DNA from: Pelagibacteraceae bacterium AG-319-F18
Lineage (GTDB): Bacteria; Pseudomonadota; Alphaproteobacteria; Pelagibacterales; Pelagibacteraceae
NCBI GenBank assembly: GCA_003283905.1
Contig: QBXA01000009.1
Location: 1 to 59,978 of the forward strand
Reading direction: 5' to 3'
DNA length: 59,978 nt
Shown here one piece after another: positions 53,868 through 59,978 of the stretch (positions are counted from its first letter, which is position 1; every line of letters begins with the position of its first letter). The notes beneath the pieces were generated by a model that saw only the letters and a program-made list of their open reading frames with translations, was not told the origin of the DNA and searched no databases. Position numbers and translations under genes: made by a program.

Positions 53868-54811
53868 TCATTTATTGAATTAATAGTTTTAACTATTTCC
53901 TTAAAATTACTACTTTTGTGTGTAACTAAAGTCTCGCTTATGAATTTATCTTTTTCAAGAAAAATACCTTTCAAAACATCACTGTTTGTAATCCCCGATG
54001 CACAAAAAATAGAGTCGCCTTTAACAATTTCATTTATTTCATATTTTTTATTCAAATCAGTAATCCCCATCAATCTAGCTTCATGAATATTTTTTTCATT
54101 ATCAAAAATAAATCTTCCTTGAAAATGGCAATCATATGCATCAAGTGCACATGCAGCTAGAACTCCTTCTGGTCCACCACCAATACCTATAAACATGTCA
54201 ACATTGTACTTCGGGTCCGAAACATATAATGCACCAAGAACATCTCCATCTGTAATAAGTTTAATATTCGCTCCTAAATCTTTAAGCTTATCAATTATAA
54301 GTTTATGTCTAGGTCTATCTAAAATACAAACAGTTATAGATGTGATATTTTTATTTTTAAATTCTGATAAATTTTTAATATTTTTTTCTAAAGAGTAATC
54401 CAAATCGATTAAACCATGATCAATTTTACTAGTTGCTATTTTATTCATATAGGTTTCTGGAGCATTAAATAAATTTCCTTTTTCCCCTATAGCCAATACA
54501 GCAATACCACCAGGTAAATTATTTGCTACAAAATTTGTTCCTTCAACAGGATCAACAGCAATATCAAAGTGTGGTCCATTTTTTGAACCTAATAATTCAC
54601 CTGTATAGAGTAATGGAGCTTCATCCAAAGCACCTTCACCTATTACAACTTTTCCATTCATATCAATTTTGTTTAATTCAGATCTCATAGAATCCACAGC
54701 GGCTTGGTCAGCTGCAATTTTATCTTTTTTACCAACTAAGTATGATGCAGCTAGAGCTGCTTTTGAAGAAACTTCTTTAAATTGGTCAATAAACTTTTTA
54801 TCAATTGCCAT
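53864..54811 (-). CDS. glpX: Fructose-1,6-bisphosphatase class II
   Basis: 315 residues. KIDMNGKVVIGEGALDEAPL, FDIAVDPVEGTNFVANNLPG, HGLIDLDYSLEKNIKNLSE, DMFIGIGGGPEGVLAACALD and FCASGITNSDVL are GlpX motifs with the metal-binding acids. Gluconeogenic step to fructose 6-phosphate. Some GlpX enzymes also hydrolyse sedoheptulose bisphosphate. Overlaps the SbmA-like gene by one base. Confidence 0.95.
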   Translation of the reverse strand: MAIDKKFIDQFKEVSSKAALAASYLVGKKDKIAADQAAVDSMRSELNKIDMNGKVVIGEGALDEAPLLYTGELLGSKNGPHFDIAVDPVEGTNFVANNLPGGIAVLAIGEKGNLFNAPETYMNKIATSKIDHGLIDLDYSLEKNIKNLSEFKNKNITSITVCILDRPRHKLIIDKLKDLGANIKLITDGDVLGALYVSDPKYNVDMFIGIGGGPEGVLAACALDAYDCHFQGRFIFDNEKNIHEARLMGITDLNKKYEINEIVKGDSIFCASGITNSDVLKGIFLEKDKFISETLVTHKSSNFKEIVKTINSINE

Positions 54812-55803
54812 TAAATTTTTTCATCAATAAATTCTTCTTGATTTATTTTTGACTCAAATTCTCTCAAACGTTTGTAAACACTTGCTAATTCAATAATTGT
54901 AGGCCAAGCTTTTAGTATATATTGCATTGATCCTTCAACTCTTCCAAAAGCTCTTATTATTTGCTGCATCACACCTAAAGTAACTGCTCCAGCCACAATT
55001 GCTGGAGCTAGAAAGACATAAGCGGAAAGCACATTTGCTTGAAGGTAAGCTATTCTACCTACATTAAAATATAAATATCTAATGTAACTTAAAAAATGAA
55101 TTTCTCTAACACCATTAAAAAGTTCCTCAATTGTTTTAGGTCTGACCGTTCCATCGTCTTCAGCTACTACAAGAATCTTTCTATATGCTGCCTCTTTTTT
55201 TTGAAGATCATATTCAACACCAACTAGTCTTAAAATTAACCCTAATATTATTAAAAAAATAGTACCTCCAACTGACCAGATCAAAGCACCTACTATTAAA
55301 CCATAATCCCAATCTCCAAAAAAGAAAATTGGTATACTAATGCTTAAACCAAATAAAATTGGCATAAACTCAACTAAAATCATTAAAGCTTCTATTAAAC
55401 TTGTTCCTAAAGTTTCCATTATTCTTGAAAATTTTATTGTATCTTCTTGAACTCTTTGAGAAGCTCCTTCAATTTTTCGAGCTCTATCATAAACACTATG
55501 ATACCATTCAACCATTGAAGTTCTCCATCTAAACAAATAATGAGAAGTAAAAAAACTAACAATAACAGCTACACCTACATAGATGGCAGCTAAAGTAATA
55601 AATGACAATAAACTAGACCAATATTCTTCAATAGTAATAGCATTTGGTTCACCCAGAGCTTTTTGAATCATGTCATAGAATTGACCAAACCATTCATTTA
55701 TTTTGACATCAATTTTAACTTGAACCCATAAAGAACATAAAATGATAAATGAACCTAGCCAAGACCACATAATCCATTTTTTTAATTTGAAAAATCTAAA
55801 CAT
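54811..55803 (-). CDS. sbmA: SbmA/BacA-like inner-membrane transporter
   Basis: 330 residues, about six or seven membrane spans and no ATPase domain. YLFRWRTSMVEWYHSVYDRA, KIEGASQRVQEDTIKFSRIM, GVREIHFLSYIRYLYFNVGR and FGRVEGSMQYILKAWPTIIE are characteristic. SbmA/BacA imports antimicrobial peptides and other oligomers by proton motive force. It is shorter than the roughly 400-residue E. coli protein, mainly at the N-terminus. Starts directly after the NDUFS4-like gene. Confidence 0.85.
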   Translation of the reverse strand: MFRFFKLKKWIMWSWLGSFIILCSLWVQVKIDVKINEWFGQFYDMIQKALGEPNAITIEEYWSSLLSFITLAAIYVGVAVIVSFFTSHYLFRWRTSMVEWYHSVYDRARKIEGASQRVQEDTIKFSRIMETLGTSLIEALMILVEFMPILFGLSISIPIFFFGDWDYGLIVGALIWSVGGTIFLIILGLILRLVGVEYDLQKKEAAYRKILVVAEDDGTVRPKTIEELFNGVREIHFLSYIRYLYFNVGRIAYLQANVLSAYVFLAPAIVAGAVTLGVMQQIIRAFGRVEGSMQYILKAWPTIIELASVYKRLREFESKINQEEFIDEKI

Positions 55804-56088
55804 CTATGATTTTAAAAAGTTATCTGCATATGATTTTTTTACAGTTTTTCTTTTTTTTGGTTCAATTAAATCAAAATCAATATTTTTCTTTTGAGCATAG
55901 TTAATAGCTAATTCTTTTGAAGAAAATTCCAATTTTAATTCAGACATTGTGTCAGAGGAACTTTCCCAGCCCATTAAAGGGTTTTTAGTAGGATCTTTAG
56001 TTATAAATTCTAAAGTCCATTTATTGTTTTTTGCAGTACCAGACTGCATTGGATTTTTGTTTGGTATATAAATTATTGCTTTACTCAT
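55804..56088 (-). CDS. NADH dehydrogenase accessory subunit, NDUFS4-like
   Basis: 94 residues. AIIYIPNKNPMQSGTAKNNK, WTLEFITKDPTKNPLMGWES and the later FSSKELAINYAQKKNIDFDL fit the ETC complex I NDUFS4 family found in mitochondria and alphaproteobacteria. It would stabilise the electron-input arm of complex I. The ATG is five bases after the CCA end of tRNA-Pro, so the message likely arises by tRNA processing. Confidence 0.88.
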   Translation of the reverse strand: MSKAIIYIPNKNPMQSGTAKNNKWTLEFITKDPTKNPLMGWESSSDTMSELKLEFSSKELAINYAQKKNIDFDLIEPKKRKTVKKSYADNFLKS

Positions 56089-56093
56089 AATGA

Positions 56094-56170
<77 letters not shown>

Positions 56171-56179
56171 TTCCAGGTA

Positions 56180-56207
56180 CTAATACAGTAGTTATTGATA
56201 ATTTCAA
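56180..56207 (-). promoter_or_regulatory. Putative promoter of tRNA-Pro and the operon behind it
   Basis: On minus: TTGAAA (56207-56202), 16-base spacer, TATTAG (56185-56180), nine bases before the tRNA 5' end. No other promoter is evident before the NDUFS4-like, sbmA, glpX and recJ genes, so it may drive them all. Confidence 0.5.
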
Positions 56208-56248
56208 AGTATAAAGACATCAAAAATAAAAGAAATTTAATAAAAATC

Positions 56249-56257
56249 TGATATATA
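56249..56257 (+). promoter_or_regulatory. Extended -10-like element before the zinc-ribbon gene
   Basis: TGATATATA (TG, one base, TATATA) ends seven bases before the ATG at 56265. Again the predicted initiation point is at the start codon and there is no ribosome binding site. Confidence 0.45.
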
Positions 56258-56264
56258 ACGAAGT

Positions 56265-56756
56265 ATGATTATTACGTGTCCTAATTGTAAGAAAAAATTC
56301 CAAATGGACCTTACTCTGATTCCTGTTGAAGGACGAGATTTGCAATGTGGTTCATGTCAAAATGTTTGGTTTTACAAAGCTGAAAAAGAAAACTCTTCGC
56401 CATTAACTTTAAATGAAGATTTTGCTGATAAAGAAATTGAAGATAATTTTCCAAAAAAAAATATTGAAAAGACAATCAAAAATAAAAAATCAATAATCGA
56501 GGAAAAACCTAAAAATAAAGAAAAGAAAATTAAAACAATTTCAGACAATGAAAAAACTGAGATAAAGAAAGAAAATACGGGTGGCAAATTTTTCTCTTAT
56601 TTAATAGTTTTAATTATCTCTTTTGTAGCATTAATAATCTTTCTTGATACGTTAAAAACCCCAATTATTAACGTTTTTCCAGATGTAGAAATCATATTAT
56701 TTAACTTATTTGAAACATTGAAAGATATAAAACTATTTATTATAGACCTATCTTAA
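56265..56756 (+). CDS. Zinc-ribbon (MJ0042-type) single-span membrane protein
   Basis: 163 residues. N-terminal finger MIITCPNCKKKFQMDLTLIP with LQCGSCQNVWFY gives four cysteines; a long Lys/Glu-rich linker (about 45-108) follows, then one membrane helix (about 112-131) and a short C-terminal tail. The arrangement matches alphaproteobacterial proteins with this finger and a transmembrane segment; their role is not established. Followed six bases later by nhaA. Confidence 0.8.
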   Translation: MIITCPNCKKKFQMDLTLIPVEGRDLQCGSCQNVWFYKAEKENSSPLTLNEDFADKEIEDNFPKKNIEKTIKNKKSIIEEKPKNKEKKIKTISDNEKTEIKKENTGGKFFSYLIVLIISFVALIIFLDTLKTPIINVFPDVEIILFNLFETLKDIKLFIIDLS

Positions 56757-56762
56757 ATTTTT

Positions 56763-57935
56763 ATGATTAACTATTTATCTAAAACTTTTAAATGGTTTTT
56801 TAAACTAGAAGCTGCCAGTGGTTTAGTTTTATTATTTTCTGCTGTTGTTGCTCTAATTATTAGTAACTCTGAATTATCAGAGATATATTTTTCAACTTTA
56901 AATAAATATTTATTTATTGGTATAAATAATTTTGGATTAAAATTATCTGTTATACATTGGATAAATGATGCCTTGATGGCTATATTCTTTTTCTTTGTAA
57001 CTTTAGAAATTAAAAGAGAATTTTTACAAGGGGAACTTTCAAATATTAAACAAGCATTACTTCCAATTATTGCTGCTGTAGGTGGAATGTTGGTTCCAGC
57101 ATTAATTTATATATATATAAATCTAGGAGACAGTGAGACTTTAAATGGTTGGGCAATACCCTCTGCAACTGATATAGCGTTTTCTTTAGGTGTTCTATCA
57201 TTGCTTGGTAAAAGAGTTCCTTTGTCCTTAAAAGTATTTTTAACTGCTCTTGCAATCATCGATGACTTAGGAGCTATTGTAATTATAGCACTTTTCTATT
57301 CTGGTGATTTAAGCATTAAGTACTTAAGTCTTATGTTGCTTTCTTTTATTGCTTTATTAGTAATTAACAAATTTAATATTAAAAAATTCTTACCTTATTT
57401 AGTTATAGGCCTGTTTCTTTGGGATTTTACTCACAACTCAGGGATCCATGCAACTATAGCCGGTGTTTTATTAGCAATGACAATACCACATAGAAAAAAA
57501 GAAAAAGATTTCTCTTTATTAATTAAAATTGAACATGCAATCAGCCCTTATGTAGCTTTTGGAATCATGCCTTTATTTGCTTTTGCTAACGCTGGTGTAT
57601 CTTTAGAAGGATTGTCTTTAAGTTCATTATTAGACAAAGTGCCGTTAGGAATTTTATTAGGTCTTTTTGTGGGAAAACAATTAGGTGTTTTTATATTTTC
57701 TTATATCTCTATAAAATTAAAAGTTGCTCAAATGCCAAATAATTCTAATTGGTTTAATTTTTATGGCGTTGGAGTGTTAACAGGTATTGGTTTTACTATG
57801 AGTCTTTTTGTGGGTAACTTAGCTTTCGTAGAAAACATGCATTATATGAATGGTGTCAAAATTGGTGTGTTAACAGGTACTTTGCTATCTACTTTATTTG
57901 GTTATTTCTTAATACTTCTTACACCAAACAAATAA
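56763..57935 (+). CDS. nhaA: Na+/H+ antiporter NhaA
   Basis: 390 residues, about twelve spans. FKLEAASGLVLLFSAVVALI, HWINDALMAIFFFFVTLEIK, WAIPSATDIAFSLGVLSLLG, AIIDDLGAIVIIALFY with the ion-binding Asp pair, LWDFTHNSGIHATIAGVLLA and GIGFTMSLFVGNLAF are all NhaA motifs. Sodium and pH homeostasis in seawater. Confidence 0.96.
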   Translation: MINYLSKTFKWFFKLEAASGLVLLFSAVVALIISNSELSEIYFSTLNKYLFIGINNFGLKLSVIHWINDALMAIFFFFVTLEIKREFLQGELSNIKQALLPIIAAVGGMLVPALIYIYINLGDSETLNGWAIPSATDIAFSLGVLSLLGKRVPLSLKVFLTALAIIDDLGAIVIIALFYSGDLSIKYLSLMLLSFIALLVINKFNIKKFLPYLVIGLFLWDFTHNSGIHATIAGVLLAMTIPHRKKEKDFSLLIKIEHAISPYVAFGIMPLFAFANAGVSLEGLSLSSLLDKVPLGILLGLFVGKQLGVFIFSYISIKLKVAQMPNNSNWFNFYGVGVLTGIGFTMSLFVGNLAFVENMHYMNGVKIGVLTGTLLSTLFGYFLILLTPNK

Positions 57936-57936
57936 G

Positions 57937-58488
57937 TTGAAAATTAATAAACTAAAAATAATAGGATCAATTATAATTATGATTTTTTTTAAAAATTCTG
58001 TAAGTGCTAAATATGAAAAATTTTTTTATGACTTTAAAATTGAAAGTATTACTGGTGAAGTAATAGATTTTAAAGATTACAAAAATAAGGTTGTTTTAGT
58101 TGTTAATACTGCAAGTTATTGCGGTTTTACCAAACAATACGATGAGTTACAAGAATTGTGGGATTTATATAAAACTAAAGGATTAATTGTACTTGGGGTC
58201 CCATCAAATTCATTTAATCAAGAAAAGAAAAATAATGCTGATGTTAAAGAGTTTTGTGAGATAAATTTTAATATTAATTTTCCTTTAACCAGTATAACAG
58301 AAGTTAAGGGATCAAATGCTCATGAGTTATTTAAATGGGCAAAAGATAATCATGGTAAATCTGCTGTTCCAAAGTGGAATTTTCATAAATTATTAATCAA
58401 CAAAGACGGTAAAATTATTGATACCTTTACGTCATTTACTAAACCAATGTCTAAAAAAATAATAAATAAAATAGAGAAACTTTTATAA
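57937..58488 (+). CDS. Glutathione peroxidase family protein, exported
   Basis: 183 residues with an N-terminal signal (about 1-24, ending in SVSA), so probably periplasmic. Catalytic Cys62 in VNTASYCGFTKQYDELQELW (Cys, not selenocysteine), then GVPSNSFNQEKKNNADVKEF and KWNFHKLLINKDGKIIDTF with the Trp-Asn pair. Reduces peroxides using glutathione or thioredoxin. Start is TTG at 57937, one base after the nhaA stop. The stop overlaps the convergent hydrolase stop within TTATAA. Confidence 0.9.
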   Translation: MKINKLKIIGSIIIMIFFKNSVSAKYEKFFYDFKIESITGEVIDFKDYKNKVVLVVNTASYCGFTKQYDELQELWDLYKTKGLIVLGVPSNSFNQEKKNNADVKEFCEINFNINFPLTSITEVKGSNAHELFKWAKDNHGKSAVPKWNFHKLLINKDGKIIDTFTSFTKPMSKKIINKIEKLL

Positions 58489-59253
58489 TTTTATAGTTAA
58501 TCCATCATGAGCGGGAATAACATTTTTAGGTAAAAGTTTTTTTAATATCTTGTAATCTAAAACAGGTGATAGATTTGTCAAAATAGCTTTTTTAGGTTTA
58601 AACTTTTTTATTAGCGCTAAAGAAGTTTCTAAATTAAAATGTGATGGATGGTAATTATACCACAGACAGTCAATTACTAAATAATTAAGATTTTTAAAAT
58701 CTTTAAAGTCTTTGTTATATATTTTACTTGCATCACTGATATAAGCTAACTTTTTGTCAATAATAAAACAATTGGACTTAACTTTTCCATGTTCGACAAT
58801 TATAGACTTTATCTTGATTTTTTTATTATTATTTTTTGCAAATATATTTTTTTGTAACTTATTCAATTTTAAAGTAGCTGGATATTCTTTTGAATAACTA
58901 TTAAAAATATACGAGAAAGAATTTTTTAAATATTTAGAAGTATGTAGGTCAGCATAGACGTTAATTTGTTGTTTACTATTTATATAAAAAGATCTTAAAT
59001 CGTTTATACCATGTGTTTGGTCGCCATGCATGTGTGAATAGAGAACTCTATTAATTTTTTTAATTTTAAGTCTTAATAATTGTTGACGCAAATCAGGAGA
59101 GGTATCAATTAATATATTTTCTTCCGATGTTTTAATTAAAGCAGAGCATCTTGTTCTATAATTTTTTTTATTTTTAGGATCACAATTACCAAAAAAACCA
59201 TCTGGTCTAGGTACGCCCATTGAACTTCCACATCCAAGTATAATGAATTTCAT
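58483..59253 (-). CDS. MBL-fold metallo-hydrolase (PhnP-like)
   Basis: 256 residues. FIILGCGSSMGVPRPDGFFG, NYRTRCSALIKTSEENILID, TSPDLRQQLLRLKIKKINRV and YSHMHGDQTHGINDLRSFYI. The metal motif reads H-M-H-G-D-Q where H-x-H-x-D-H is canonical; this DQ form is, from memory, common in this subfamily. Possibly a phosphodiesterase. It follows tatD, the usual metG-tatD-MBL order of alphaproteobacteria. Confidence 0.85.
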   Translation of the reverse strand: MKFIILGCGSSMGVPRPDGFFGNCDPKNKKNYRTRCSALIKTSEENILIDTSPDLRQQLLRLKIKKINRVLYSHMHGDQTHGINDLRSFYINSKQQINVYADLHTSKYLKNSFSYIFNSYSKEYPATLKLNKLQKNIFAKNNNKKIKIKSIIVEHGKVKSNCFIIDKKLAYISDASKIYNKDFKDFKNLNYLVIDCLWYNYHPSHFNLETSLALIKKFKPKKAILTNLSPVLDYKILKKLLPKNVIPAHDGLTIKL

Positions 59254-59260
59254 AAATATT

Positions 59261-59978
59261 TTAGTTAAAAAAAAGTCTGTTAAAATTGTTTGTAGTAATT
59301 TTAATTAGTTCTGATTTAGATATATTTTTAATTTCAGCAAGTTTTGCTGCAGTAAAATCAATAAAAGAAGGTTCATTTTTTTTTCCTCTATTTGGTACTG
59401 GTGCTAAAAAAGGACTATCTGTCTCTATTAAGATTTTATCTAGCGGTAATGATTTGAAGGTTTCTTGTAAATCTATTGAATTTTTGAAGGTAATAATACC
59501 ACTAGCTGAGAAATATGAATTTAAAGTTAATAACTTTTCAGAAAATTGTTTGGAACCAGTAAAACAGTGCATCAAGATTTTAATGTTTTGATTTTTATAA
59601 TGATTTAGTATTTCAAATGTTTCTTTTTCTGCTTCTCTAGAATGAACAATTAAAGGTTTATTTGTTTCGATAGAGGCTTTTATATGTTGTATAAAGCTAG
59701 AAATTTGTTTTTCTTTTTCGCTATTATTGTAATAAAAATCTAAGCCAGTTTCACCTATACCAATTATCTTAGAATTTTCTCTTAAATCTTTAATTATTTC
59801 TTTACATGTAATTATATCATTAGAGCTTTCATGTGGATGAATACCAATTGTGCCAAATATCATTTCATCAATTTTTATTAGCTCTTTAATTCTTGAAAAG
59901 CTCTCTAATGATGTTGATATTGTTAATAATTTTTCAATACCTACATCTTTTGATCTTTGAATTACATTTGCCAAGTCA
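59261..59978 (-). CDS. tatD: TatD family metal-dependent DNase (5' truncated)
   Basis: The frame runs off the window edge; 239 residues are visible and the N-terminal H-x-H metal motif lies outside. A TTG at 59974 is not the real start, as the frame continues with Asp-Leu before it. Seen: FGTIGIHPHESSND, KIIGIGETGLDFYYNNSEKE, KPLIVHSREAEKET, ILMHCFTGSKQFSEKL and ILIETDSPFLAPVPNRGKKN, the family signature. TatD enzymes act as 3'-5' exonucleases in DNA repair and fragmentation. Confidence 0.93.
   Translation of the reverse strand, partial: DLANVIQRSKDVGIEKLLTISTSLESFSRIKELIKIDEMIFGTIGIHPHESSNDIITCKEIIKDLRENSKIIGIGETGLDFYYNNSEKEKQISSFIQHIKASIETNKPLIVHSREAEKETFEILNHYKNQNIKILMHCFTGSKQFSEKLLTLNSYFSASGIITFKNSIDLQETFKSLPLDKILIETDSPFLAPVPNRGKKNEPSFIDFTAAKLAEIKNISKSELIKITTNNFNRLFFN

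Noticed and set aside
56188..56198. Second copy of the recombinase half-site (TTATTGATAA) between tRNA-Pro and the zinc-ribbon gene
   Set aside because: Only one arm is present and no partner arm lies at the right distance; a ten-base AT-rich match is expected by chance.
57067..57255. 62-residue minus-strand frame inside nhaA
   Set aside because: Antisense shadow of a highly conserved transporter region with no start context or homology.

Overview
The window reads as a slice of a SAR11-type (Pelagibacterales) alphaproteobacterial chromosome. Support: very AT-rich DNA with many A and T runs, genes that abut or overlap by a few bases, alphaproteobacterial gene orders (spoT-pyrE-pdxJ-acpS-lepB-rnc-recO; glyA-nrdR-ribD-ribE-ribBA-ribH-nusB-thiL-hppA; rplM-rpsI-argC), a soxBDAG sarcosine oxidase operon, and a metY leader carrying two S-adenosylmethionine aptamers. 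This is inferred from content and organisation, not from a database search.

Layout. 1-4009: 3' end of an N,N-dimethylformamidase-like gene, an O-methyltransferase, trhO, a MATE exporter and a thermonuclease. 4013-10678 (minus): soxBDAG followed by an amino-acid-type ABC binding protein and permease with no ATPase beside them. 10746-13066: tRNA-Ser(GCU) and a lytic transglycosylase. 13110-20438 (plus): dapA, smpB, folK, spoT, pyrE, pdxJ, acpS, lepB, rnc, recO. 20439-21428: hemB on minus. 21520-31008 (plus): a beta-hydroxylase-like gene, rpiB, glyA, nrdR, four riboflavin genes, nusB, thiL and the proton pyrophosphatase hppA. 30995-34299: bamE, a cytochrome bc1 chaperone, rpmF, plsX, ihfA, a MerR regulator, rpmG and chorismate mutase. 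34342-42167: heme A synthase, riboswitch-controlled metY, rplM-rpsI, argC, a small lipoprotein, hom and two transporters.

42168-52122 is the accessory part: a 550-base noncoding stretch, a one-domain alkyltransferase, a 55-residue membrane protein missed by length-limited ORF calling, a complete tyrosine recombinase with a dif-like inverted repeat just before its start, then a cell-surface glycan cluster (three glycosyltransferase genes, formyltransferase-like, methyltransferase, RmlD-like reductase, deacetylase-like) ending at a GIY-YIG gene and tRNA-Glu(UUC). From 52173 the core resumes on minus (recJ, glpX, sbmA-like, NDUFS4-like, tRNA-Pro(UGG)), followed by a zinc-ribbon protein, nhaA, a periplasmic glutathione peroxidase, a metallo-hydrolase and a truncated tatD at the edge.

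Themes: C1 and methyl-nitrogen metabolism (dimethylformamidase-like, sarcosine oxidase, glyA), sulfur and methionine control by RNA, and extreme packing of signals: putative leaderless promoters, tRNA 3' ends a few bases from start codons, a terminator inside a neighbouring gene, and stop codons that form palindromes. No rRNA, CRISPR array, insertion sequence or prophage was seen.
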